A stretch of 64,000 nucleotides of DNA, taken from positions 124,001-188,000 of the forward strand of contig JASTVH010000001.1 in NCBI GenBank assembly GCA_042862465.1. Direction: 5' to 3'. Positions 1-9,167 of this stretch are shown here, piece after piece (the stretch's first letter is position 1; each line of letters begins with the position of its first letter). Source of the DNA: JASTVH01 sp042862465 (GTDB lineage Bacteria > Pseudomonadota > Gammaproteobacteria > Pseudomonadales > Oleiphilaceae). Position numbers and translations under genes: made by a program. A model generated the notes under the pieces. The model was not told where the DNA came from. It saw nothing but the letters and a program-made list of their open reading frames with translations, and did not search any database.

Positions 1-144
1 CTGGGAACCGACGGGACCTTCGTGGCCGATGAAGTCCTGGCCAAGCATGACGAAAACTACATGCCCCCGGAAGTCGCCGACGCGCTGGAAAAATCCCGAC
101 AGAAAAACGGCGGCATGATGCCCGCAGCCAACAACCCGGAGTGA
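1..144 (+). CDS. ccmE: CcmE, haem chaperone, C-terminal fragment
   Basis: Only the last 47 codons are in the window; the gene starts upstream. CcmE is a membrane-anchored periplasmic protein that takes haem from CcmC and passes it to CcmF/CcmH for attachment to apocytochrome c. The visible part has the family hallmark LAKHDENY near residues 14-21 of the fragment; its His is the residue that binds haem covalently and the Tyr four places later is a haem ligand (known for the family). The stop at 142-144 lies just before the ccmF start at 150, and the ribosome binding site of ccmF sits in the last codons of ccmE, so the two are co-transcribed. Confidence 0.93.
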   Translation: MGTDGTFVADEVLAKHDENYMPPEVADALEKSRQKNGGMMPAANNPE

Positions 145-149
145 CGCCT

Positions 150-2144
150 ATGATCCCCGAGCTTGGACATTTCGCACTGATTATCGCCGTGGTGCTGAGC
201 CTGCTGCTCGTGGTGATTCCATGGACCGGTTCCATGCTGCGCCATCCCGACCTGATGGCGTTCGCGCGGCCCCTGGCCACCGGCCAGTTCGTGTTTCTCG
301 CGCTGGCGTTTGGTTGCCTTGCCTACGCCTTTCTGGTGGATGATTTTTCTGTTCAATACGTCGCCAACAACAGCAACAGCCTGTTGCCCTGGTATTACAA
401 GTTCAGTGCCGTCTGGGGCAGCCACGAAGGCTCCTTGCTGCTGTGGATGCTGATTCTCGGCGGCTGGACGCTTGCGGTGGCGGCCTTCAGCCGTAATCTG
501 CCCCAGGAAATGGTGGCCCGGGTGCTGTCCGTGATGGGCATGGTGGCCTTCGGTTTCGGTCTGTTTGTGCTTGCCACCTCCAATCCCTTCCTGCGCTTTG
601 TCGAGCAGGTGCCCACCGATGGCGCCGACCTCAATCCCCTGCTTCAGGATATCGGGCTGATCATGCATCCGCCCATGCTTTACATGGGCTATGTCGGCTT
701 CAGCGTGGTCTTCGCCTTTGCCATCGCGGCGCTCTCCACCGGGCGTCTGGATGCCGCCTGGGCGCGCTGGTCGCGTCCCTGGACTACCGTGGCCTGGGCG
801 TTCCTCACCACGGGTATCGCTCTGGGCAGCTGGTGGGCCTACTACGAGCTGGGCTGGGGCGGCTGGTGGTTCTGGGACCCGGTGGAAAATGCGTCCTTCA
901 TGCCCTGGCTGGCGGGTACCGCCCTGATTCACTCTCTCGCCGTCACGGAGAAGCGGGGTGTGTTCAAAAGCTGGACGGTGCTGCTGGCCATTATCGCCTT
1001 TTCCCTCAGTCTGCTGGGGACCTTCCTGGTCCGGTCCGGGGTTCTGACTTCCGTGCACGCCTTTGCCACGGACCCGGAGCGGGGACTGTTCGTCCTTGTC
1101 CTCCTTGGCGTCACCCTGATCGGGTCGCTGGTCCTCTATGCACTGCGCGCTCCGGTGGTACGTAGCCGGGCGCATTTCGGCACCCTGTCGCGGGAAATGT
1201 TCCTGCTGGTCAACAACGTGCTTCTGGTGGTGGCGCTACTGGTGGTGCTGGTGGGGACCCTCTATCCGCTGGTGATGGATTACCTGGGGCTGGGCAAACT
1301 TTCGGTGGGCCCGCCGTACTTCAATAGTCTGTTTGTCCCCATCGCCTGTGTGACCGGCTTGCTGCTGGGGGTGGGCATATTCAGCCGCTGGAAGCGGACG
1401 GTGAGCGACCGGCTGTTCTGGAAACTGCTGCTGCCGGCCGGGTGCAGTGTCCTGGTTGCCGCCGCGGTGCCTTTCTGGATGGGCGAGCCTCACAGCTGGG
1501 GGGCGTTCATCGGGTTGCTGGTAGCGACCTGGGTGGCGGTCGCCACCTTCCGTGACCTGTTCGACAAGGCTTCGGGCAAGCGCCGCAGTTTCTGGAGTGG
1601 CATGGGCAAGCTCTCCCGCAGTTACTGGGGCATGGTGCTCGGCCACCTGGGTCTGGCCGTGTCCATCGCCGGGGTGACCGTGGTTTCCGGGTACAGTGTC
1701 GAGCGCAGTGTCCGGCTGGCCGTGGGACAGTCCGCGGATGTGGGCGGCTACGAATGGCGCTTTGAATCGCTGCGCCAAGTGGAAGGGCCCAACTATCAGG
1801 CGGATCGTGCCACCATCAGCATCTGGGAGGGGGGCGACAAGGTCTCGACTCTCTATCCCGAGAAGCGTCGCTACCATGTGCAGCGCAATGTCATGACCGA
1901 AGCGGGCATCGATGCCGGCTTCCTGCGTGACCTCTACGTGGCCCTCGGTGAACCCCTCGAACAGCAGGGCGAATGGGCCGTCCGGGTCCAGTACAAGCCG
2001 CTCGTGCGCTGGGTTTGGCTGGGCGGCGTGCTGATGGCCCTGGGTGGCTTCATGGCCGTGGCCGACCGGCGTTACCGGGTCCGCCAACCTGCCGCCCGCA
2101 CGGCCTCGCGTCCCGCCCCTGAGCTGAAGGAAAGCGCAGTATGA
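150..2144 (+). CDS. ccmF: CcmF, cytochrome c haem lyase subunit
   Basis: A 664-residue polytopic inner-membrane protein, normal length for CcmF. It ligates haem from holo-CcmE to the CXXCH cysteines of apocytochromes, with CcmH and CcmI. The Trp-rich WWD haem-handling segment (GSWWAYYELGWGGWWFWDP) lies near residues 226-244, and a conserved His (MHPPMLYMGY) is at residue 173. A GTG at 141 is in frame, but the ATG at 150 has a GGAG site about 8 nt upstream and gives the usual MIPELGHFAL start. The stop overlaps the ccmG start (ATGA). Confidence 0.96.
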   Translation: MIPELGHFALIIAVVLSLLLVVIPWTGSMLRHPDLMAFARPLATGQFVFLALAFGCLAYAFLVDDFSVQYVANNSNSLLPWYYKFSAVWGSHEGSLLLWMLILGGWTLAVAAFSRNLPQEMVARVLSVMGMVAFGFGLFVLATSNPFLRFVEQVPTDGADLNPLLQDIGLIMHPPMLYMGYVGFSVVFAFAIAALSTGRLDAAWARWSRPWTTVAWAFLTTGIALGSWWAYYELGWGGWWFWDPVENASFMPWLAGTALIHSLAVTEKRGVFKSWTVLLAIIAFSLSLLGTFLVRSGVLTSVHAFATDPERGLFVLVLLGVTLIGSLVLYALRAPVVRSRAHFGTLSREMFLLVNNVLLVVALLVVLVGTLYPLVMDYLGLGKLSVGPPYFNSLFVPIACVTGLLLGVGIFSRWKRTVSDRLFWKLLLPAGCSVLVAAAVPFWMGEPHSWGAFIGLLVATWVAVATFRDLFDKASGKRRSFWSGMGKLSRSYWGMVLGHLGLAVSIAGVTVVSGYSVERSVRLAVGQSADVGGYEWRFESLRQVEGPNYQADRATISIWEGGDKVSTLYPEKRRYHVQRNVMTEAGIDAGFLRDLYVALGEPLEQQGEWAVRVQYKPLVRWVWLGGVLMALGGFMAVADRRYRVRQPAARTASRPAPELKESAV

Positions 2145-2683
2145 AGAATCGGCTGCTGCTGTTCCTGCCCCTGGTGATCGCCCTGGCGCTGGGGGCGGTG
2201 TTCTATGCCTCCCTGGACCGGGATCCAAGGACCCTGGAGTCGGCGCGAATCGGCCAGCCGGTCCCTGCATTCCAGCTTTCCAGTCTTCAGCAGCCCGAGC
2301 AGCAGTTGGACAATCAGCTGCTAAAGGGCAAGGTCCAGCTGCTGAATGTCTGGGCGACCTGGTGCCCCTCCTGTGCCATGGAGCATCCTTACCTGATGCA
2401 TCTGGCCGAGCAGGGGGTCCCGGTGGTGGGGCTCAATTACAAGGATGACCGGGACAAGGCCAAGGCATGGCTGACTGAACGTGGCAATCCTTACACCAAG
2501 ACGCTGTTTGATCCCAAGGGACGTCTTGGTTTCGATCTCGGGGTGTATGGCGCGCCCGAAACCTATATCGTCGATGCCGATGGCATTGTTCGCTACCGTC
2601 GTGTCGGCGTCGTCGACGATAAGGTCTGGAAGGAAAAGATGAAGCCGGTTTTCGACCAGTACAGCGGAGGTGATTCGCCGTGA
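2141..2683 (+). CDS. ccmG: CcmG/DsbE, thiol:disulfide interchange protein
   Basis: A 180-residue periplasmic thioredoxin-fold protein held by an N-terminal membrane anchor (about residues 3-23). It supplies electrons that keep the apocytochrome CXXCH cysteines reduced before haem attachment. The redox motif is WCPSC with cysteines at residues 75 and 78, in the usual sequence NVWATWCPSC. The segment GVYGAPETYIVD further on carries the cis-proline loop of the family. It overlaps ccmF and ccmH by 4 bp each, so translation is probably coupled across the three genes. Confidence 0.95.
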   Translation: MKNRLLLFLPLVIALALGAVFYASLDRDPRTLESARIGQPVPAFQLSSLQQPEQQLDNQLLKGKVQLLNVWATWCPSCAMEHPYLMHLAEQGVPVVGLNYKDDRDKAKAWLTERGNPYTKTLFDPKGRLGFDLGVYGAPETYIVDADGIVRYRRVGVVDDKVWKEKMKPVFDQYSGGDSP

Positions 2684-3174
2684 AGCGTGGCCTGTTGCTC
2701 TGCTTTCTCATCGCCCTGACTTGTCTCTCTGCAGCTCAGGCGGCGATTGAAACCCGTACCTTTGAAGACGATGCGCAGCGGGAGCGTTATCAGTCCCTGA
2801 TCGATGAGCTGCGCTGCCCCAAGTGCCAGAACCAGAACATTGCCGATTCCAATGCGCCCATTGCCCAGGATATGCGCGATGAAGTCTATCGGCAGCTTCA
2901 GGACGGTGCGGAGAACCAGGCCATTGTGGACTCCCTGGTGGCGCGCTTCGGCGAGTTTGTGCGCTATCGTCCCCAGGTCGAGCCGCGCACCTGGCTGCTC
3001 TGGTTTGGTCCGGCCCTGGCGGCGCTGGTGGGTTTCCTCGTCGTATGGCGTATCGGCCGGCGTTCGCGCCCCGTGGCGAGCGAGAAAACGGCCCTGACGG
3101 CCGAGGAACGCGAACGAGCAAAACGTCTGCTGGACGAGGCCTCCGAGCAGGACCAACAGCACTCCCGTCAATAA
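2680..3174 (+). CDS. ccmH: CcmH, cytochrome c biogenesis thioredoxin-like subunit
   Basis: A 164-residue protein with a signal peptide (cleavage likely after AQAA near residue 22), a CcmH redox motif LRCPKCQNQ with cysteines at 46 and 49, and one C-terminal membrane helix (about residues 105-125) followed by a charged tail. It reduces or holds apocytochrome c thiols and works with CcmF and CcmI. Translation starts at a GTG that overlaps the ccmG stop. This is the short, single-domain CcmH; the TPR part found fused to it in E. coli is the separate gene just downstream. Confidence 0.94.
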   Translation: MKRGLLLCFLIALTCLSAAQAAIETRTFEDDAQRERYQSLIDELRCPKCQNQNIADSNAPIAQDMRDEVYRQLQDGAENQAIVDSLVARFGEFVRYRPQVEPRTWLLWFGPALAALVGFLVVWRIGRRSRPVASEKTALTAEERERAKRLLDEASEQDQQHSRQ

Positions 3175-3189
3175 AGGATCTGTATCTCC

Positions 3190-4473
3190 ATGAGTTTGTC
3201 TTTCTGGCTGATTTTGACTGCGCTGGTCGCCTTGGCCCTGTTGTTTGTGGTGTATCCGGTGTTGCGTCGTTCCCAATCCGGAAAAGGGGAGCCGGCCCCG
3301 GATCGGCGCAGCCAGAACCTTGCTGCCTATCGCTCGCGCCTGGCCGAGCTGGAGCAGGAGCGGGAAACCGGTGTCCTGGCGCCGGAGGACTATGAAAGTC
3401 TCAAGGAAGAGCTGGAAGCGGGTCTGCTGGAGGATGTGGAGGTCGCCGAACAAGCGGAGGAACGGCCCCGCGCGCAGGGACGACTGTTCTGGTTCACCAG
3501 CCTTGCCGCTTTCGTGCTGGTCCCGGTGCTGTCCCTGGCGATGTATCAGCATTGGGGAGCCAGCGACGAGCTGGCCCGGGTGCAGGCGATGCAGGAGTGG
3601 CGTGACAAGGTGGCACAGGGCGAGATTGCCGTACCGGCGCTGCTGAAGGAACTGCGTGACAAGCTGGAGGCCAATCCCGATAACGTTGAAGGATGGGCAA
3701 TGCTGGGGCGTTTCTCCATGCGCATCCAGGATTACGGCCAGGCGGCCTACGCCTATCAGCGCCTGGCCGATCTGGTTGGTGAAAATCCAATGGAAGCTGC
3801 AGCGGCCTGGGGCCTGGTGGCGCAGGCACGTTTCTTTGACGAGCAGGGGCAGCTGACCGATTCGGTGCAGTCAGCCATCAAAAAAGCCCGGGATCGCAAC
3901 CCCAACGAGGTGAACTCCCTGGGGCTGCTGGGGATCGCCGCGTTCCAGCAACAGGACTTCCGGGAGGCGATCAAGTACTGGAACCAGTTGCTGGAGGCGG
4001 CCCCGCAGCACCCGCAGCGCCAGACCATCGAGCAGGGGATCGCCCGGGCCCGCCAGGCGCTGGGTCTGCCGCCTGTGGCCGATGCCGGCGAGGAGAAGGC
4101 TGGTGGCAGCGGTGCGGCACCCAAGGTCCAGGTTGAGCTCAAGGTCAGCCTCTCGGAGTCACTGGGGGAGCAACCGGCCCCGGGAGACACCCTGTTTGTC
4201 TACGCCAAGGCCACCAGTGGGCCACCGATGCCCCTGGCCATCAAGCGCCTGACCGCCAGTGACTTGCCGGTCACGGTTACGCTGACCGACAAGATGGCCA
4301 TGTCCCCCCGGGCGACCCTGGCTACCGCAGACAATGTGATGCTGATTGCGCGGGTATCGCCATCGGGCAATGCGATGCCGCAGTCCGGTGACTGGCAAGG
4401 GCAGGTGGGGCCGATCGAGGTAACGACGGACATGGGCTCGCACACCATCAAGATCGACCAACGCCTGCAATAA
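3190..4473 (+). CDS. ccmI: CcmI/CycH, TPR apocytochrome c chaperone
   Basis: A 427-residue protein with an N-terminal membrane helix (residues 3-20), a charged cytoplasmic loop, a second helix (about 97-117) and a periplasmic part. The periplasmic part has tetratricopeptide repeats (about 155-300), where GWAMLGR and NSLGLLGIAAFQQQDFREAIKYW are typical TPR stretches, and a beta-rich C-terminal domain typical of CycH proteins. CcmI captures the C-terminus of apocytochrome c and presents it to CcmF/CcmH. It starts 15 nt after ccmH and is the last gene of the operon visible here. The next gene is convergent 47 bp away, and I see no clear terminator between them. Confidence 0.92.
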   Translation: MSLSFWLILTALVALALLFVVYPVLRRSQSGKGEPAPDRRSQNLAAYRSRLAELEQERETGVLAPEDYESLKEELEAGLLEDVEVAEQAEERPRAQGRLFWFTSLAAFVLVPVLSLAMYQHWGASDELARVQAMQEWRDKVAQGEIAVPALLKELRDKLEANPDNVEGWAMLGRFSMRIQDYGQAAYAYQRLADLVGENPMEAAAAWGLVAQARFFDEQGQLTDSVQSAIKKARDRNPNEVNSLGLLGIAAFQQQDFREAIKYWNQLLEAAPQHPQRQTIEQGIARARQALGLPPVADAGEEKAGGSGAAPKVQVELKVSLSESLGEQPAPGDTLFVYAKATSGPPMPLAIKRLTASDLPVTVTLTDKMAMSPRATLATADNVMLIARVSPSGNAMPQSGDWQGQVGPIEVTTDMGSHTIKIDQRLQ

Positions 4474-4520
4474 CGCGCGCCGGTACGGCTAAGCTTTTGG
4501 CCGACGACCGACCACTCAAC

Positions 4521-6278
4521 TCAGGCGCCGCTCCTGATTCCCGAACCGGGATACAGTGGCGGCAATGCCTGATCCTTCCCTGCCATGCCCCGAGCCGTTT
4601 CGTCGATCTGCTTGAGCCGTTCGATCAGGCGATCCGGATTCCACAGATCCTTCCTGCCATTGGGGCTGTACAGCGCGGCCTGTAATGCCTCGATTTGCCG
4701 GGCCAGCACCGCATCATCCAGCAGGGACACCACATCCTGGGTGGTTTGCAGGTCGGAGCGATGGAACTTTTGCCGGGCCCAGGCGGGGAAGGCTTCCAGG
4801 AACGCAGGGTCCTTCTGCCTTGCCAGTTTGCAGACTTCATCGAAGGTGGTCCCATGCGGCACGGGAGCGGAGCGTTCCTCCGGGGGGGCCGGACGCTGTC
4901 GCTGGCGGTACCAGAGTAGTGCGGTCACCAGCCAGCCCAGTCCGAACAGGATGGCCAGGGCGATCCAGAACCCGGTATTGCTGGTTTCGCCCGCGGCTTG
5001 TCCGTCGCGATCGGCCTCTGGCTGGTTACTGCCGGAGGCCGGGGAAGGGGGCTCCTGCCCGGACTCGCGGGAGGCGGCGGGCGTGGGAGGCGCCACCGAT
5101 ACGGCACCGCCTTTCACCTTGAGCGTACGCTGTGGAATTTCAGCCACGCGCTGGACGTCATTGACCGTATCCCACCAGGGAATGCGGACGGCCGGCAGGG
5201 TAATGGTGCCTCCCTGAACTGGTACAACGGCGGTGGCCTCCTTCCGGGTGGACTGAACCGAGCCGCTCTGGCGGCTGGAGTCCAGCTTGGGTTGCTCCGG
5301 ATAGTGTTTGACAGCGTCCGGATAGCGGTCGTCAATGGGCGGCAGGGCCGACCCCAGAAGGCCCAGGGCCCGCAGGGTCAGGGTGCGGGTAACTGAGTCA
5401 CCGGTCTTGAGGTCTTCGGGGTCCTTGCTCCAGTTTTCATCCAGCACGAGACTGGAAGCCGGCAACCAGGTATCGCCGGTAAAGCTGTCGGGGGGCGGGT
5501 TCACGGTCACGGTTAACGGGTCCGAGCGGGTGCGCAGGAATTGCAGGTTGCCATAACTGTCGCGCCGGCGGCCCTGGAACTCCAGGGGCGCCAGTTCCAG
5601 CTTTCCGCTTTTCTGGGGGTAGATCACATAGGTGCGCTCCACCACCCGCCAGCTGCGCCCATCCCGGGTTTTGGTGTATTCCTTCTGCTTTTCCAGCGGT
5701 TCGATGATGGCATCGTCCGGCTCCGGCTGTTCCAGATCGCCACCGATTAGCGGGGGACGATAAAACAGCCGCACCGTCAGCGTGACCTGTTCCTGCACAT
5801 ACACTTCGGACTTGTCGAAACTGGCCTCGATAAAGGCGTTGCTGTCGGTTTTCTTGCCCGTGGCCGCCGGGCTCTGCTTCGTTACCGTAACCGACAGCGG
5901 CTGCGATTCGGCATCCTTGAAGGTGAGTTTGGGAATCTGCAGTTCCCCGGTTTTCTTCGGGGCCAGGAGATAGGTCCAGGTGATTTCGGCGTTGTGCTGG
6001 CCGTTCACGGAGCGGATGGAATAGCTCTGGTTGGTGTCCAGCACCTCAAAACTGTCCTTCAGGTCGCCCAGGTCGGGCGCCGGCAGTTCCAGATTCTGCA
6101 GATTGAAGATGGAACCGAGGTTGATCTCGATCTCTGTGTCCGCCTTGACCGTCAGACGCAGGGTGTCGTCCATGCCCAGTTCGGTCCGGTCGACGCTGGC
6201 GGAGAGCGAGGCGGCTCCCGCCCACAGCGGAAGCAGCCAGATAAGTAGGGCGAACCACCAGTGCTGTTGCTTTCTCAT
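4521..6278 (-). CDS. batD: BatD, oxygen-tolerance family protein
   Basis: A 585-residue exported, membrane-anchored protein. It has a signal peptide ending near AGAASL, a long beta-rich periplasmic region of the BatD/DUF11-like type, a low-complexity linker and a C-terminal membrane helix (TGFWIALAILFGLGWLVTALLWY) followed by a short cytoplasmic tail. BatD is a member of the Bacteroides aerotolerance (Bat) set; its biochemical role is not known. The ATG at 6278 has AAGGGG just upstream and follows the batB stop by 5 nt; a start four codons earlier is possible. Last gene of the minus-strand cluster. Confidence 0.9.
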   Translation of the reverse strand: MRKQQHWWFALLIWLLPLWAGAASLSASVDRTELGMDDTLRLTVKADTEIEINLGSIFNLQNLELPAPDLGDLKDSFEVLDTNQSYSIRSVNGQHNAEITWTYLLAPKKTGELQIPKLTFKDAESQPLSVTVTKQSPAATGKKTDSNAFIEASFDKSEVYVQEQVTLTVRLFYRPPLIGGDLEQPEPDDAIIEPLEKQKEYTKTRDGRSWRVVERTYVIYPQKSGKLELAPLEFQGRRRDSYGNLQFLRTRSDPLTVTVNPPPDSFTGDTWLPASSLVLDENWSKDPEDLKTGDSVTRTLTLRALGLLGSALPPIDDRYPDAVKHYPEQPKLDSSRQSGSVQSTRKEATAVVPVQGGTITLPAVRIPWWDTVNDVQRVAEIPQRTLKVKGGAVSVAPPTPAASRESGQEPPSPASGSNQPEADRDGQAAGETSNTGFWIALAILFGLGWLVTALLWYRQRQRPAPPEERSAPVPHGTTFDEVCKLARQKDPAFLEAFPAWARQKFHRSDLQTTQDVVSLLDDAVLARQIEALQAALYSPNGRKDLWNPDRLIERLKQIDETARGMAGKDQALPPLYPGSGIRSGA

Positions 6279-6283
6279 ACCCC

Positions 6284-8167
6284 TTACCATGGTTCATCCT
6301 CCTCCGAATCCTGGGGTGCCTGCCGGCGATACTGGTGAAGAAACTTGCGGCGCAGCAGTCCACCGGGGTCATCAGGGACGCGTCGCAGCCACTGTTCGCG
6401 GCTTTGCTCGGCCTCGGTCGGCCCTTCACTCATTCCCGCGCCCTGGGGCTGGTCGCCAGATTGTTTTTCAGACGAGGGCCCAGCGGCCTGCTGTTGCGTT
6501 TCCTGCTGTTTGTTTTTCTCCGCTTCCCCGGACTCTCCGGCGCCGGATTGTGACTGTTGCTGCTGGGCTTCGGAGCCGTTCTGCGAGTCCTGTTGGCCAG
6601 ACTGGTCCTGCTGCGGGTTGCCCTGCGAGCCGGACTGTTGCCTGCCTTGCTGGGCCTGTCCCTGAGAACCCTGTTGATTCTGTTGTCCCTGCTGGGACTG
6701 ATTCTGGTTGTCCTGGCCGCCCTGGGAGGACTGCTGGTTGTTCTGGCCCTGGGAAGACTGCTGATCCTGATTCTGTTGCTGGTTTTGCTGATTCTGCTCT
6801 TTTTTCTGTTGCTTGAGCAGATCCTCGATCAGCTTCTTGTTGGCCCTGGCGTCTGCCAGATCCGGGTTCTGTTCCAGGGCCTGATCGTAAGCCTCGATGG
6901 CTTTCTGATACTGGCCGGCTTTGGCCAGGGCGTTGCCCCGGTTGTAATGGGCGTCGGCCGTGTCCAGCTGGCTGAATGCCTTGGCGGCTTCTTCGTAGTC
7001 GCCGGCGCGGTAGAGGGCGCTGCCTTTCCAGGCCGGATCCTCGAAGGTCTTTGCGGCAGCTTCCGGTTGCTCCGCAAACAGTTCAGCCCCCTGCTGATCC
7101 GGGGTTTTCCAGAGATCATCCCATCCAAAGGCCAGGGAAGGCTGTGGATGAAGTAGCAAAACGGCGACAAAGCCCGTGGCCAGGACACCCCGCCGCCATC
7201 CCCAGAGAACCAGGGGAAGCAGCAGCCAGGCCAGCCAATAGCCGTCATCGTGCCAGAGATCGAGTTGGCGTTTGCGGTCACTCTGGCGCCACTGGCTTTC
7301 GCCCAGGTCGTTGAGGTCGAGGGTTTTGAGGTCCTGATCGCCAAGCGTGATGCGGGTGGCCTCACCGCCATTGGCCTGGGCCAGGGACTGCAGCGGCGCC
7401 AGAGGCGTCTTGGCGATGACGATTTCCCCCTGATCCTGGATGAAACCCTGGTCGGGCAGCGGAATGGGGCCGCCGGATTCGGTGCCCACGGCGAGCACGT
7501 TCAGCCGGTAGGGGGTGTCGCCCAGCTGGTCGCGGATCGCTTCTGCCTCGTTCTGATCAATACCGTCGGTGACCAGAAGGATCTGCCCCGGGCCCTGACC
7601 GCCGCGCTTGAGCAGCTCGATGGCCTTGGCGACGCCGCGATCCGGCCGGCTGCCGTTGGCCGGCATGATGAAGGGATCGACCGCCGGGAGCAGGGCTTCG
7701 ATGGTTCGGCGGTCTTCGGTCAGGGGCGTGACCACGTGAGCATCGGCGGCGTAGACCACCAGGCCTGTGAGGGCGCCTTCGCGCATGGACAGGAGGTCCC
7801 GTATTTTCTGCTTGGCCCGGGTCAGGCGGTCCGGAGAAAGGTCTGTGGCCAGCATGGACAGCGACAGGTCGAGCACCACGGCGAGACTGTCGGTACGCTC
7901 CTGCAGCGGGTGGGGCGTCTGTCGCCAGGCTGGCCCGGACAGACTGAGGCTGGCGATCAGGAGCAGCAGGGCCGGGATGCCGCCCCGCACACGACGGGGT
8001 CGCTGCGGGCCTGCGTCACGGGTCAGCAAGGGCGACAAAAGGGCACCGGGAATGACGCTCTCCCAACCGTGACCGCCGCTCATCATGCGGCGCCAGAGCC
8101 AGGGTACGACGGGGACCGCCAGCAGCAGCCAGAGCCACTCGGGGCGCAGGAAGTGGAAATCACTCAT
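6284..8167 (-). CDS. batB: BatB/BatC fusion: VWA domain, TPR and Gln-rich tail
   Basis: A 627-residue membrane protein. The order is two N-terminal hydrophobic segments (residues 7-25 and 62-80), a von Willebrand A domain with the metal-binding motif DLSLS (D100, S102, S104), two membrane helices near 315-350, a TPR pair (about 375-440, with ALYRAGDYEEAAKAF and HYNRGNALAKAGQYQKAI), and a very Gln/Asn/Ser/Gly-rich region (about 450-585) before a basic C-terminal end. This is the BatB VWA protein fused to a BatC-type TPR. The MoxR ATPase of the same cluster probably acts on such VWA proteins. The start codon lies inside the end of the upstream batA. Confidence 0.92.
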   Translation of the reverse strand: MSDFHFLRPEWLWLLLAVPVVPWLWRRMMSGGHGWESVIPGALLSPLLTRDAGPQRPRRVRGGIPALLLLIASLSLSGPAWRQTPHPLQERTDSLAVVLDLSLSMLATDLSPDRLTRAKQKIRDLLSMREGALTGLVVYAADAHVVTPLTEDRRTIEALLPAVDPFIMPANGSRPDRGVAKAIELLKRGGQGPGQILLVTDGIDQNEAEAIRDQLGDTPYRLNVLAVGTESGGPIPLPDQGFIQDQGEIVIAKTPLAPLQSLAQANGGEATRITLGDQDLKTLDLNDLGESQWRQSDRKRQLDLWHDDGYWLAWLLLPLVLWGWRRGVLATGFVAVLLLHPQPSLAFGWDDLWKTPDQQGAELFAEQPEAAAKTFEDPAWKGSALYRAGDYEEAAKAFSQLDTADAHYNRGNALAKAGQYQKAIEAYDQALEQNPDLADARANKKLIEDLLKQQKKEQNQQNQQQNQDQQSSQGQNNQQSSQGGQDNQNQSQQGQQNQQGSQGQAQQGRQQSGSQGNPQQDQSGQQDSQNGSEAQQQQSQSGAGESGEAEKNKQQETQQQAAGPSSEKQSGDQPQGAGMSEGPTEAEQSREQWLRRVPDDPGGLLRRKFLHQYRRQAPQDSEEDEPW

Positions 8168-9167
8168 GGGTGGCCCTCCGTTCCAGCCAGCGGTACCTCA
8201 AGTCCCGGGCGCGACTCAGGGCCGGCCCTGCCAGCAACAGCAGTACCGCGAGCGCCAGGGGCCAGAAAAACAGATCCTTGCGGGGGCGGTAGGTGCCACC
8301 TTCCTGTTCGATCGGCTCCAGGCGATCGATCGCTGCGTACACCTGCGTCAATTCCGGGGTGCTACGCGCGCGGAAGAAACGGCCGTCCGTGGTTTGGGCA
8401 ATGTTTTCCAGCAGGTCCTCGTCCACGCTGCGCCGTCGACCCAGCCCAAACAGGCCGCCGCCGCTGTCACCGCCGATGGCAATGGTATACACCCGCACGC
8501 CAGACTCTTTGGCCAGCTGCGCGGCCTTTTCCGGCGGGATTTCCCCGGCGGTATTGGCGCCATCGGTGAGCAGGACCAGCACCCGCTGGGATTCGGGGCG
8601 GTCACGCAGGCGTTTTACGGCCAGGCCGATGGCATCGCCAATGGCGGTGGCCCGCCCGGCCATGCCCAGCGCGGACTCCTGCAGCAGTCGCTGAACCGTG
8701 GGGTGGTCGAACGTTAATGGCGCCTGGATGTAAGGCTGGGTGCCAAAGAGGATCAGACCGATGCGATCACCGGAACGTTCGTCGATGAAGTCCGAGACCA
8801 CATGCTTGACCGCCAGCAGACGGGACACGCGCCGCCCACTGACGATCATGTCCTGCTCTTCCATACTGGGCGAAATATCCACGGCCAGGAGCAGGTCGCG
8901 GCCGGTCACCGGCAACTTGACCGGATCGCCCACGAACTGCGGCCGGGCCAGGGTGGCCAGTAGCGCGAGCCAGGCAAGGGCGAGCAGGGCGGCCTGCCAC
9001 CGGCTGTTGCCCGGACGCTGGGTCTGGACACCCGGCAATCCCCGCAGGGTCTCGAAAATGGGCAGTTGCGGCGCCTGCTGCGTCTGGCTGGCATTGCTGC
9101 TGCGCCGCCGCAGCAACCAGGGCAGGGGCAGGAGAACGAAAACCCAGGGATAGAGCCAGCTCAGCAT
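8160..9167 (-). CDS. batA: BatA, VWA-domain membrane protein
   Basis: A 335-residue protein with membrane helices at residues 3-20, 60-74 and near the C-terminus, and a von Willebrand A domain whose metal site DISPS is at residues 97-101. Later motifs typical of the family include LTDGANTAGEIPP. BatA and BatB are thought to form a complex with the MoxR ATPase. The ATG at 9167 has AAGGAG upstream; its first bases overlap the stop of the DUF4381 gene (ATGCTGA), and its end overlaps the batB start by 8 bp, so the cluster is tightly coupled. Confidence 0.92.
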   Translation of the reverse strand: MLSWLYPWVFVLLPLPWLLRRRSSNASQTQQAPQLPIFETLRGLPGVQTQRPGNSRWQAALLALAWLALLATLARPQFVGDPVKLPVTGRDLLLAVDISPSMEEQDMIVSGRRVSRLLAVKHVVSDFIDERSGDRIGLILFGTQPYIQAPLTFDHPTVQRLLQESALGMAGRATAIGDAIGLAVKRLRDRPESQRVLVLLTDGANTAGEIPPEKAAQLAKESGVRVYTIAIGGDSGGGLFGLGRRRSVDEDLLENIAQTTDGRFFRARSTPELTQVYAAIDRLEPIEQEGGTYRPRKDLFFWPLALAVLLLLAGPALSRARDLRYRWLERRATHE

